Assembly: GCF_900111835.1 (NCBI RefSeq)
Contig: NZ_FOJP01000009.1
Coordinates: 208,522-272,521 of the forward strand
Direction: 5' to 3'
Source: Metapseudomonas otitidis
GTDB taxonomy: Bacteria; Pseudomonadota; Gammaproteobacteria; Pseudomonadales; Pseudomonadaceae
Length of the DNA: 64,000 nt
Made by a program: the position numbers and the translations under genes. Numbering within the stretch: the stretch's first letter is position 1; each line of letters begins with the position of its first letter. Below, in pieces: positions 36,255-44,603 of this stretch. The notes under the pieces were generated by a model that was not told the origin of the DNA, did not search any database, and saw nothing but the letters and a program-made list of their open reading frames with translations.

Positions 36255-37210
36255 AGACCCAACCGCAAACGCAATCGCTCAAGCAGGCCAGGCGGCGGCT
36301 GGTCTCTCAGGGCGGGCTGCATGGCTGCTACGACCTTATGGCCGATAGCCCCGAACCCATAGGCATCCTCCACGAGCCGCCGTCCGTTAACGGCGATCCG
36401 CTGAGCAAGCTCCGGATCGGCACGCAGGGCAGCCAGCTTTTCCTGCAGGGCCTCCACAGAACGGTAGAGCACGACGTTGTCCATGTCCTCGAACCCCAGC
36501 GCGCGATTCTCCTCATCCCCCTGGTCATAGGCCAGGAGTACACAACCGCAGGCCATCGCCTCGAAGTTCTTGATCATGTATTCGCCCATCCCCACATCCG
36601 CACTGACGAAGAAGCGGATGCGATTGAGCATCGACAGGTACTCGTCTCCTGAATTGGTGCGGGTGACGACGAGGTTCTCGACCTGGCTCAGCGACTCCAG
36701 CAACTGGCGACGACCGCTGTAAGCGACGCTCTTGATACTGCCGACGAAGCCCAGTTCGATATCCCGGGACTGCTCCAGATCCCGAAGGAGCGCCTGGTCG
36801 TACCCCTTGGGTACGAAGCAGGCATCGAACCCCTCTTCACGCAACCGCCGCGCGACTTGCGCGCCCGAGCTGATGACACGCACCCAGGGCATGCGGGCGT
36901 AGTGCCGACTGAAGGCGCCGGTGTATTTGCAGGGGATGTAGTTCTGATAGGCGTCATGCTCCAGAACGACGAGGTTCGGCACGCCACGCAGGAAGCGCCA
37001 CTGGCGCATCTCCTTCTTGAAGCGCAGGAAGCACAGCACCCGGTCATAGCGGGAAAGGTCTACATTCCGCTTGAAGTAGCGACGCAGATTGGCCTGTTCG
37101 TCGCTGCTCAGCCAGCGGATGTCACAGGTGTCGCACGCCTCGACGATGCCGTCGTACAGACGATCCAGGATGGCCCTCTGCTCGGCCTGAACCAGAAACA
37201 AGACCCGCAT
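36251..37210 (-). CDS. GT-B-type glycosyltransferase (Ssg-like by position)
   Basis: A 319-residue protein with a C-terminal glycosyltransferase group 1-like domain: FVSADVGMGEYMIKNFEAMA then CGCVLLAYDQGDEENR carries the acidic motif of the donor site. The N-terminal half has LVVLEHDAYQNYIPCKYTG. Both ends overlap neighbours by 1-4 bp. Length and place recall Ssg, a P. aeruginosa LPS glycosyltransferase, but I leave the symbol blank. The sugar is unknown. Confidence 0.75.
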   Translation of the reverse strand: MRVLFLVQAEQRAILDRLYDGIVEACDTCDIRWLSSDEQANLRRYFKRNVDLSRYDRVLCFLRFKKEMRQWRFLRGVPNLVVLEHDAYQNYIPCKYTGAFSRHYARMPWVRVISSGAQVARRLREEGFDACFVPKGYDQALLRDLEQSRDIELGFVGSIKSVAYSGRRQLLESLSQVENLVVTRTNSGDEYLSMLNRIRFFVSADVGMGEYMIKNFEAMACGCVLLAYDQGDEENRALGFEDMDNVVLYRSVEALQEKLAALRADPELAQRIAVNGRRLVEDAYGFGAIGHKVVAAMQPALRDQPPPGLLERLRLRLGL

Positions 37211-37926
37211 CAGAACAAGCTCTCCTCATCCAGTGAACGGCAACCCGTGCTGGCAATATCCACGATGGAATAGGTTGCAGTCCCTCCATTCGAGGCCGCG
37301 AGCGCTGCACAAAAGCGCTCAGGCTGATCCAGAGGAAGTGAATGCAGTGCAGCGGGCGCAGCTGTCCACCAGCGGCTGTCCAGCAATTGCTCACGAAGGG
37401 GCTCGGGAAAGCGGAACCTGACGACACGAGCGGGCACGCCCGCAACTATCGCATAGGGTGGAACATCACGCGTCACCACCGAACGCGCCGCCACAACAGC
37501 ACCAATGCCGATGGAAACGCCTTCAAAGACCATCGCCTCGCGACCAATCCAGACATCGTGCCCCAGGGTAGTGGCACGAACCCGTGCATCGTAACGGCGT
37601 GACTCAACCTCGTGTGCGATGGGATGGGTAGTCACCCAATCCAGCGGATGGCCCGCCTTGTCCTGCCCCAGCACCACACCGTTGCCGATCGAACAGAAAC
37701 GGCCGATCTCGCTGACGTTGTGTAGCTCACACCCGCTGCGCAGATACGATTGGGCACCGATGCGGATTTCCCTGCAGCCGAATTGGACATTGCTGATGGC
37801 GACCCCTTCCTCGACAAGAATCCGGGTACGCGATGGAAGCCCTGCGAGGCTCGTGGCGAACTTGACGCCCCGACGGCGAAGCCATCGGCGGAAGTACCTG
37901 TCCCGGAGTGCGGCTAGCAGCTTCAC
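37210..37926 (-). CDS. Hexapeptide-repeat O-acetyltransferase
   Basis: A 238-residue left-handed beta-helix acyltransferase (CatB/xenobiotic type). Repeats run from about residue 45 to 170, with THPIAHEVES holding the likely catalytic His, GHDVWIGREAMVFEGVSIG and IVAGVPARVVRFRF as the usual C-terminal markers. The start is a GTG at 37926 overlapping the wapH stop by 4 bp. In an LPS core operon the likely role is acetylation of a core or O-chain sugar. I recall no PAO1 counterpart at this site; probably accessory. Confidence 0.82.
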   Translation of the reverse strand: MKLLAALRDRYFRRWLRRRGVKFATSLAGLPSRTRILVEEGVAISNVQFGCREIRIGAQSYLRSGCELHNVSEIGRFCSIGNGVVLGQDKAGHPLDWVTTHPIAHEVESRRYDARVRATTLGHDVWIGREAMVFEGVSIGIGAVVAARSVVTRDVPPYAIVAGVPARVVRFRFPEPLREQLLDSRWWTAAPAALHSLPLDQPERFCAALAASNGGTATYSIVDIASTGCRSLDEESLF

Positions 37927-39041
37927 AGGCGAACGCCTTCGCCAGTTACGGGCAACAACGGCAACGCCCAGAAAGCGCGGCGCACAGCGGCATCGGAATA
38001 GACACGCTGGAGCCGCTCTTGCGCGGCGCTGACATTCGGTGCTGCTGCAACGCGCTGCCCCAGTAAATGCGATAACGCGGCCGCATCGCCCATCGGGAAC
38101 AGATCCTCAGCCGCCCCGACCACCTCGGGCGCTCCGCCACAATCGGTTGCGATCACAGGCAGTCCGGCCGCCATCGCCTCCAGCAGCACCATGCCGAAGG
38201 GCTCCTGATCGGACGAGAGCACGAACAGGTCGAACGCACGGAAATAACGCCGCCCCTCCGGGACCTGCCCAAGGAAGCGTACCCGTGCAGTAACGCCCAA
38301 TTGCTCGGCCAGCGCTTTCAGGGAAGCCTCAAGCCGTCCACTGCCCATGATGGCCAGCAGGCTGCCAGTTGGCAGTTGCGGCAACGCTTCGGCGAATCCG
38401 CGGATCAGCGTGGCCTGGTCCTTGTCCGGGTGTAGGCGGCCGACATTACCGACCACCCAGGCATCCTGGGGCAGGCCCAGCGCCTCGCGCGCTTCTTCGC
38501 GAGACTTGAGGCCAGCCTGGACCGCCGCGATATCGATCCGGTTGTAGAGGGTCTCGATCCGCTCAGCAGGCCAGTCGGGCAGGCAACGGCGCATGTCGTC
38601 ACGCACCGCGTTGGACACCCCCAGCAACGCCAGGCGCTTGCGGAAGAAGTTGGCGAACACCCGGCGCGACGACCGCTGGTAGTCACCGAAAGCATGGTGC
38701 ACGCCGATCACAGGCAGCGATGTACCCAGCAAGGCGATGTAGATCGGCTTGAAACGGTGGGCAATGCAGAAACGGAAATCGCGACCTGCCACGATCTTGC
38801 GGATCGCACGGATCGCACCGAGCTTGAGCCCCCTCACGTCACGGCTGCTCTGGCCGAGGAAGATCACTTCATCGGAAGCCGATCCCTGCACCACCGCCTC
38901 ACTCGGCTCGCCCGTGAGGTAGACGGTCGTCACCTTGTAAGGGGTGCCCTCGAACAGCACGGCGTACTGACGGGCGCAATCCAGAAAGGGCCCGTCATAG
39001 CCGTGGCAGAACTGCAGGACGCGCGGTTCAGAGCTGCTCAT
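37923..39041 (-). CDS. wapH: LPS core glycosyltransferase WapH-like (GT4)
   Basis: A 372-residue GT-B enzyme. VGNVGRLHPDKDQATLIRGF is the inter-domain motif and FGMVLLEAMAAGLPVIATDC the donor-binding EX7E-type motif. The N-terminal part contains RFKPIYIALLGTSLPVIGVHH. Its start overlaps the wapO stop by 14 bp. It matches WapH in order (next to the carbamoyltransferase gene) and length; the role would be adding an outer-core sugar. The symbol is based on synteny. Confidence 0.8.
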   Translation of the reverse strand: MSSSEPRVLQFCHGYDGPFLDCARQYAVLFEGTPYKVTTVYLTGEPSEAVVQGSASDEVIFLGQSSRDVRGLKLGAIRAIRKIVAGRDFRFCIAHRFKPIYIALLGTSLPVIGVHHAFGDYQRSSRRVFANFFRKRLALLGVSNAVRDDMRRCLPDWPAERIETLYNRIDIAAVQAGLKSREEAREALGLPQDAWVVGNVGRLHPDKDQATLIRGFAEALPQLPTGSLLAIMGSGRLEASLKALAEQLGVTARVRFLGQVPEGRRYFRAFDLFVLSSDQEPFGMVLLEAMAAGLPVIATDCGGAPEVVGAAEDLFPMGDAAALSHLLGQRVAAAPNVSAAQERLQRVYSDAAVRRAFWALPLLPVTGEGVRL

Positions 39042-40782
39042 ACCACTCGGCGCCTTCCTTGACCACGAGGATGTCTTCCATGATCAGGTACTGCAGGTCC
39101 GACCCGTAGAACATGTTCAGGGCATCGGTCGGCGAGCAGATCATCGGCTCGCCGCGACGGTTCAAGGAGGTGTTCAGCGACACGCCGTTGCCGGTCAGCT
39201 TCTCCAGCTCGAGCATCAGGTCGTACCAGCGCGGGTTGTGCCGACGCTCCAGCACCTGGGCCCGAGAGGTGCCGTCCTCGTGCACCACCTCTGAGACACG
39301 CTCCTTCCACTCCTCGTTGACCTCGAAGGTGAAGGTCATGAAGGGGCTCGGGTGGTCCACCTTGAGCATCTTCGGGGCAACGGTATCGAGCATCGACGGG
39401 CAGAAGGGCCTCCAGCGCTCGCGGAACTTGATCTGTTCGTTGATGCGATCGGCAACGCCCGGAACGCTCGGGCAACCGATGATGGAACGACCGCCCAGGG
39501 CACGCGGGCCGAACTCCATGCGTCCCTGGAACCAGGCCACCGGGTTGCCGTCGACCATGATGCGGGCGATGCGCTCCGGGGTGTTCTCGATACGCTTGAA
39601 CACCGGCTTGTTCGGGTGCTTGGCGCAGGCGGCGATGACCTCCTCGTTGGAGTAGGACGGACCGAGGTAGACGTGCTCCATCCTCTCCACCGGCACGCCG
39701 CGCTTGTGGGAGACATAGGCCGCGGCGCCCACGGCGGTGCCTGCGTCGCCGGAGGCCGGCTGCACGAACAGCTCCTTCACCTCCGGGCGGGCGATGATCT
39801 TCTGGTTGAGCTTGACGTTGAGCGCGCAACCGCCGGCGAAAGCGATCTTGCCGGTGTCACGGATGATGTCGCCCAGGTAGTAGTCCATCATCTCCAGCGC
39901 CAGCTTCTCGAACAGCGCCTGCATGCTGGCGGCGTAGTGGATGTAGGGGTCGTCGGCGATGTCGCCCTGGCGCTTCGGTCCGAGCCACTCGATCAGCTTG
40001 GGCGAGAAGTAGTAGCCCTTGCCGTTTTCCTTGTAGCGGCGGAAGCCGATGACGTTGGCGTAGTCGGTGTTGATCACCAACTCGCCGTTCTCGAACTTGG
40101 CCAGGCGGGAGAAATCGTACTTGGCGGCGTCACCATAGGGCGCCATGCCCATGACCTTGAACTCGCCGTCGAGCATCTCGAAGCCAAGGTACTCGGTGAT
40201 CGCGCCATAGAGGCCGCCGAGGGAGTCCGGGTCGAAGAATTCCTTGATCTTGTGGATCTTGCCGTTCTCGCCCCAGCCGAAGAAGGTGGTGGCGTACTCG
40301 CCCTTGCCGTCGATCCCGAGGATCGCGGTCTTCTCCTTGAAGCCGGAGCAGTGGTAGGCGCTGGAGGCGTGGGCCAGGTGGTGCTCCACCGGCTCGATCT
40401 TCACCTTCTTGGCGTCGAAGCCCAATTGCTCCAGGCACCAGACGATCTTGTTGCGGTAGCGCTTGTAGCGGCGGTTGCCCATGAGGATCGCGTCAAGGGC
40501 GCGATCCGGTGCGTACCAGTAGCGCTTGGCGTATTGCCAACGGGCCTTGCCGAAGAGGCTGATGGGGGCGAAGGGGATGGCTACCACGTCCACGTCGGAC
40601 GGCTTGATGCCCGCCTGCTCCAGGCAGAACTTGGCCGACTCGTAGGGCATGCGATTCTTTGCGTGCTTGTCGCGCACGAAGCGCTCTTCTTCGGCGGCCG
40701 CGATCAGCTTGCCGTCGATGTAGAGCGCGGCTGAAGGATCATGGCTGAGGGCGCCGGAAAGGCCGAGGATCGTCAGTGCCAC
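39028..40782 (-). CDS. wapO: LPS core carbamoyltransferase WapO (NodU/TobZ family)
   Basis: A 584-residue cytosolic enzyme that carbamoylates a core heptose using carbamoyl phosphate and ATP. N-terminal Kae1-like part: LGLSGALSHDPSAAL and PVEHHLAHASSAYH with metal-binding His134, 135 and 138. C-terminal part: FAGGCALNVKLN, FGPRALGGRSIIG and LNTSLNRRGEPMICSPTDA. The start is a GTG at 40782, 86 bp after the upstream stop. AGAGG 9 nt upstream supports it. PAO1 has a carbamoylated HepII made by the homologue. Confidence 0.9.
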   Translation of the reverse strand: MALTILGLSGALSHDPSAALYIDGKLIAAAEEERFVRDKHAKNRMPYESAKFCLEQAGIKPSDVDVVAIPFAPISLFGKARWQYAKRYWYAPDRALDAILMGNRRYKRYRNKIVWCLEQLGFDAKKVKIEPVEHHLAHASSAYHCSGFKEKTAILGIDGKGEYATTFFGWGENGKIHKIKEFFDPDSLGGLYGAITEYLGFEMLDGEFKVMGMAPYGDAAKYDFSRLAKFENGELVINTDYANVIGFRRYKENGKGYYFSPKLIEWLGPKRQGDIADDPYIHYAASMQALFEKLALEMMDYYLGDIIRDTGKIAFAGGCALNVKLNQKIIARPEVKELFVQPASGDAGTAVGAAAYVSHKRGVPVERMEHVYLGPSYSNEEVIAACAKHPNKPVFKRIENTPERIARIMVDGNPVAWFQGRMEFGPRALGGRSIIGCPSVPGVADRINEQIKFRERWRPFCPSMLDTVAPKMLKVDHPSPFMTFTFEVNEEWKERVSEVVHEDGTSRAQVLERRHNPRWYDLMLELEKLTGNGVSLNTSLNRRGEPMICSPTDALNMFYGSDLQYLIMEDILVVKEGAEWYEQL

Positions 40783-40862
40783 AGTGTTAAGCCTCTATCA
40801 AAGCGGCCGGGTGTCGTGACGCCCGGCAAGTTGTCCAGTACACAGCCCCTCGGGGCTCATTC

Positions 40863-40891
40863 CCAGCTTCAAGCCTCGGGCTTCAAGCTGG
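40863..40891. other. Hairpin at the end of the tandem kinase gene
   Basis: CCAGCTT (40863-40869) pairs with AAGCTGG (40885-40891) and AAGCC with GGCTT inside, with one C-C mismatch and a 3-nt loop. It includes the kinase stop codon and precedes the 86-bp gap before wapO. It resembles the GCTTCAAGC-type palindromes common between Pseudomonas genes and may stabilise the upstream mRNA or attenuate read-through. Confidence 0.45.
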
Positions 40892-42323
40892 CCTTGGGTA
40901 AACGTTCATCCAGGTGGCGGTACAGCACCGAATCCGCCGGCCAGTTGCGCAGGAAGCGCTCGCGATCCCGGGCATAGGCCCTGGCGAAGCTGCGCTCGCT
41001 GCCGTGTTGCCGGACCGCATCCAGGTCGATCAAAGACCAGTGCCCGTCCTGCCAGAACAGGTTGTGCCCCTTCAGGTCGCCGTGGCTGATGCGCTCACGG
41101 ATCAGCGCGGCAAACAGGCGATCCAAGGCTCCCAGCTCGGCTTCCGGCGGCAGCCCCTGGTTCGCAGCGTCCGCCTGGGCGTCTCGAAAACGGGCGATTA
41201 TATCTTGACCCGGCAGATATTCGGTAATCAGGTACGCGCGTCCGCGCAGGCCCAGCCAACGGTGCTCCACCACCGCCAGCGGACGCGGCGTGGCGATGCC
41301 GAGGAAGGCCAGGCGATGACCCTCGCGCCAGCTATGCCAGGCACGGGACGGCCGCCAGAAGCGTTTTAGCCAGTGCAGCAGGTTCTTGATGTTGTAGCGT
41401 TTGACCAGCAGCGTCTCGCCGCCCTGCTCCACCCGTGCCACCGTTGCGGCACCGCCGTCCTTGAAGCGATGACCGGCGGCAATGGCGGCATCCGGCGCGG
41501 CCAGCAGCGGCGCCACGCGCGCCTCGGCATCCCGACGAACGGCACGCAGGCCGAACAGCGAGCGCCGGACGCTGAACAGGCTGCATTCGCGACCGACCTT
41601 CTCGAGGAAGTCACGCAGGCGCCAGCGGCGGACCCGGGCGATCTCCTTCTCCAGCATTTCCAGCGGCAAGGCGTGCTCGCCGTTGGCCAGCAGGTAATGC
41701 ACCAACAACTCTTCCAGGTAGGGCGCAAGGGTGGCGGGCAACTGGGCGAAGAACACCCCGAGATTGGCCAGCACCTGCTCGCGGGGCAGGGGTTCGCCCT
41801 CGCAGACGGCACGCACGCCGCCACCATCGATCAGCTTGAGCTGCCCGTCATGCCGGAGGATGTTGTCCAGATGCAGGTCCTCTTGCACCAGGCCGCGAGC
41901 ATGCAAGTGGGCGACCAGCTCCAGGGCTTCACCCACGACGCGCTGCTGGCCGTCGGAGAGCAACGGCTCGCCTTCGACCCGGCGCCACTCGTCCCACAGG
42001 CTGCTGGCGCCCTTGAGGAACTCGAACAACAGCCAGCCACCCTGCCCGGGCACCAGCCCGCTTTCCAGCAGGGCCGGAGTCGGCAGGCCCTGGCGCGCCA
42101 TCAGCTCGGCGCCCTGGCGCTCGCGCTCGAAGTGGCGGGCTGCCTTGCCCCCCACCAGCAACTTGGCCAGCACCCGGCGCCCTTTCCACATCGCAGCACC
42201 TACATAGCGCTGGCCCGGCAACACACGCAACAGAGTCTCCAACTGCAGCCGTTCGCCGTTCAGCTCAAGCTGCAGGGGCAAGGCAGGGGAACGCCCCATG
42301 CCAGCAAGTTCAACGAGCCTCAT
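40869..42323 (-). CDS. Tandem LPS-kinase-like protein (two kinase domains)
   Basis: A 484-residue protein made of two complete kinase-like domains. Domain 1 (about 40-190): Lys54 in VLAKLLVGG, Asp149 in VQEDLHLDN, Asp166 in KLIDGGG. Domain 2 (about 285-470): Lys308 in LLVKRYN, Asp416 in ISHGDLKGHN, Asp433 in SLIDLDA. All catalytic residues are present in both halves. It overlaps the wapQ stop by 4 bp (ATGA), which fixes the start. It lies between wapQ and wapO as in PAO1 (unnamed gene there). It should phosphorylate core heptoses or assist WaaP. Confidence 0.87.
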   Translation of the reverse strand: MRLVELAGMGRSPALPLQLELNGERLQLETLLRVLPGQRYVGAAMWKGRRVLAKLLVGGKAARHFERERQGAELMARQGLPTPALLESGLVPGQGGWLLFEFLKGASSLWDEWRRVEGEPLLSDGQQRVVGEALELVAHLHARGLVQEDLHLDNILRHDGQLKLIDGGGVRAVCEGEPLPREQVLANLGVFFAQLPATLAPYLEELLVHYLLANGEHALPLEMLEKEIARVRRWRLRDFLEKVGRECSLFSVRRSLFGLRAVRRDAEARVAPLLAAPDAAIAAGHRFKDGGAATVARVEQGGETLLVKRYNIKNLLHWLKRFWRPSRAWHSWREGHRLAFLGIATPRPLAVVEHRWLGLRGRAYLITEYLPGQDIIARFRDAQADAANQGLPPEAELGALDRLFAALIRERISHGDLKGHNLFWQDGHWSLIDLDAVRQHGSERSFARAYARDRERFLRNWPADSVLYRHLDERLPKASLKPEA

Positions 42324-43066
42324 GCGCGGCTCTCCTTGTCCCGCTGGCGCCGCATCAGGAGCTGTTCCCAATGCTCGACATCGGTGCTGCTTCCCAGGTA
42401 GGCAACCAGGAAGTGCCGGATATCAGCGGTGCTCCAGATACGCGCACGGCGCAACAGAGGCTCCAGGTCCTTGACCCGATCGCGACGACCGAACAGCAGC
42501 GGACGCGTCTTCTCCAGATCGATCAGGCACGCCTCGTAGCCGACGGCCGCAGGGCGCAGGAAGATGTGCTTGGGGTAGAAACAGCCATGCATCTGCCCGG
42601 CTCCGTGCAGCTGGCGCGCCAAGCGGCCGCAGGCGTCCAGCAGGGCCTCGCGCTGGCCGGCTTCGACCGCAGGCCATTGGTCGAGCCAGTGGTCAAGTTC
42701 GTGCCAACCATCCAGAGCACGGGTCAACAGGATGGCGCGGTGCTCGCCCGAGCAGCGCCGCTCAGCGAAGAAAGCCGCTTGCAATGCGGGAATGCCCAAC
42801 TTGGCGTAACGGCGGATATTGCGGAACTCCCGAGCGAAGGTCGGCTCGCCGAAGGGATGCGCCAGGCTACGGGTCAGGTGATTCGACTGGCGCTTGAGGT
42901 AGTACGCACGCTCACCCAGCTCCAGGCGGAACACGCTGCTCCAGCCGCCGCGCTCGGTATTGGGGAGGTCCACGGCTTCGAGCTTGAGCGCCCACAAGGC
43001 ATCGAAGTCGGCCAGGCCGTGGGCCTGCAGGCAGGCCAGGTCGTCAGAGGCCACGAAGTCGTTCAT
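42320..43066 (-). CDS. wapQ: LPS core kinase-like protein WapQ (InaA family)
   Basis: A 248-residue kinase-fold protein. AYYLKRQSNHLTRS has the ATP-binding Lys, and CLIDLEKTR the metal Asp. The catalytic loop reads QMHGCFYPKHIFLRP: Cys stands where Asp is usual, as in InaA-like proteins, so another residue must act as base or it is inactive as a kinase. Both ends overlap neighbours by 4 bp. The start at 43066 fits this overlap; the longer frame is wapP out of phase. Confidence 0.87.
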   Translation of the reverse strand: MNDFVASDDLACLQAHGLADFDALWALKLEAVDLPNTERGGWSSVFRLELGERAYYLKRQSNHLTRSLAHPFGEPTFAREFRNIRRYAKLGIPALQAAFFAERRCSGEHRAILLTRALDGWHELDHWLDQWPAVEAGQREALLDACGRLARQLHGAGQMHGCFYPKHIFLRPAAVGYEACLIDLEKTRPLLFGRRDRVKDLEPLLRRARIWSTADIRHFLVAYLGSSTDVEHWEQLLMRRQRDKESRA

Positions 43067-43797
43067 TCGCGCCCCTCGAAGTAACCCAGCACACGGCGGA
43101 CCTGAGCCTTGCCACTGCGATCCAGGCGCGCGAGCCCACGGTATTGCAGGTAGAAGCGCATCCGCTGAACGCGGGACAGCTTGTACTTGGCCACCTTGTC
43201 GAGGCAGGCGAGATCCTTGACGATCCGTCGCTCCAGGAAGCGCCCCCACCAGAAGGCTCCCGTGGGGCAGTCGATGAAGAACAACTTCCCGGCCGGGTCC
43301 ACCAGCAGGTTTCGCCATTTCAGGTCGTTGTGCGCAAACGCGTGATCGTGGAGGGTCCGGGTCGCCTTGGCCAGTTGCAGGCTGATGCCGTCCACCCAGC
43401 GCCGGTCGAGCAGACGCGGATCATCGGTGAGCGCCAAGTGCGCCAAGTCCTCGGTGTCCAGCAGCTCCCGAGTGATCAGCGCACCCCGCAGAAAAGCGCC
43501 CCCCCGGCGCTCCATGCCGTAGGCGACGATGGGCGCGGTGGGTATGCCCCACTTGGCGAACCAGCGAAGGTTCTGCCACTCCGCCTTGACCCGGGGCCGC
43601 CCGAGGTAGCGACGCAGGCCCTTGCCCGCCCCCCAGTAACGCTTCACGTAATAACGGATGCCGTTACGCTCCAGACGTACGACTTCGGACAGCGGATCGC
43701 TGGTGATGCGCTCCGCCTCCAGGGCAAAGACGCGATCCAGGCTGCCAAAGTCCTCCGCCAGCGCGGCGTAATCGGGGGCCAGTGTCCAAGCCGCCAT
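43063..43797 (-). CDS. wapP: LPS core heptose kinase WapP
   Basis: A 244-residue kinase-fold protein. IRYYVKRYWGAGKGLRRYLG has the ATP-binding Lys, FAHNDLKWRNLLV the catalytic Asp and Asn, and FFIDCPTGAFWWGR the metal Asp. Residues expected of an active kinase are all present. It overlaps waaP by 1 nt and wapQ by 4 bp. It phosphorylates inner-core heptose after WaaP in P. aeruginosa; this assignment relies on family and order. Confidence 0.9.
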   Translation of the reverse strand: MAAWTLAPDYAALAEDFGSLDRVFALEAERITSDPLSEVVRLERNGIRYYVKRYWGAGKGLRRYLGRPRVKAEWQNLRWFAKWGIPTAPIVAYGMERRGGAFLRGALITRELLDTEDLAHLALTDDPRLLDRRWVDGISLQLAKATRTLHDHAFAHNDLKWRNLLVDPAGKLFFIDCPTGAFWWGRFLERRIVKDLACLDKVAKYKLSRVQRMRFYLQYRGLARLDRSGKAQVRRVLGYFEGRE

Positions 43798-44603
43798 CAG
43801 AGTGCATCTCCATAGCGCTGCTTGCGCGCATAGAGCTTCGCCGCCTTGCGAGCCAGGTGGGCCAGCAGGGGCCGCTCCTGGCGCAAGACCTCGCTCAATG
43901 GCCGGTCGAAATAGACCCGCAGGAAGCGAAGCCAGTCATGTCGGGTCAGCCCGATATCCAGGGCCGAGAAATAGAGCGCAGCCAGGTCCTTGTCGCGCCA
44001 GCGGCGCGGCAGGCTCGGGCGGACCTGGGCGCGGTGCAGGTCGATGACCGACAGGCGGAAGTCGCTCGGGGTCACCGGCCGGTCGGTGTGCAGCAGGAAG
44101 TGGCAGATGTAGCAGTCGCGGTGGTTGACGCCCGCACGATGCATCTCACGCACCATTCGCGCCACCTCGTCGATCAGCGCGCGCTTGAGCGCCAGGGGCG
44201 GCGGGTTGCGCGGCCAGTCGAGGGAGAAGTCCTCCAGGCTGACGGTTGGCGCCAGCTCCTCGGTGATGATGAAGGAGTGCTGCTGGGCCGGGTTGTCGCC
44301 GCGCTCGCCGAAGGCGACGGCGGTCATGGTCGGCACGCCCACCTCCTGCAGGCGATGGATCGCCCGCCACTCCTGGCCGGCGCCGAGCACCGGCAGCTTG
44401 GCGGTCACCAGGTTCTTGAGGATTTCGCCCCAGCCGATGCCGCGATGGATCTTGACGAAGTAGCCCCGCCCGTCGACTTCGGTACGCAACGTGCGGCGGC
44501 CGTCCAGCTCGCGATAGACCTGGCCCTGCAGGGCCTCTACCGCTTCGAAGGCGTCACGCCCGTGCCACAGCTGCTCGAAAGGCGCCCTCAGTTCCAGCTT
44601 CAT
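43797..44603 (-). CDS. waaP: LPS core heptose(I) kinase WaaP
   Basis: A 268-residue kinase for heptose I of the inner core, needed for outer-membrane integrity. Lys51 in GYFVKIHRGIGWGEILKN, Asp163 in NHRDCYICHFLLH and Asp188 in VIDLHRAQ give the complete catalytic set; Asp163 is the residue studied in P. aeruginosa WaaP. The start at 44603 overlaps the waaG stop (ATGA). The longer frame has no ribosome site. Confidence 0.96.
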   Translation of the reverse strand: MKLELRAPFEQLWHGRDAFEAVEALQGQVYRELDGRRTLRTEVDGRGYFVKIHRGIGWGEILKNLVTAKLPVLGAGQEWRAIHRLQEVGVPTMTAVAFGERGDNPAQQHSFIITEELAPTVSLEDFSLDWPRNPPPLALKRALIDEVARMVREMHRAGVNHRDCYICHFLLHTDRPVTPSDFRLSVIDLHRAQVRPSLPRRWRDKDLAALYFSALDIGLTRHDWLRFLRVYFDRPLSEVLRQERPLLAHLARKAAKLYARKQRYGDAL

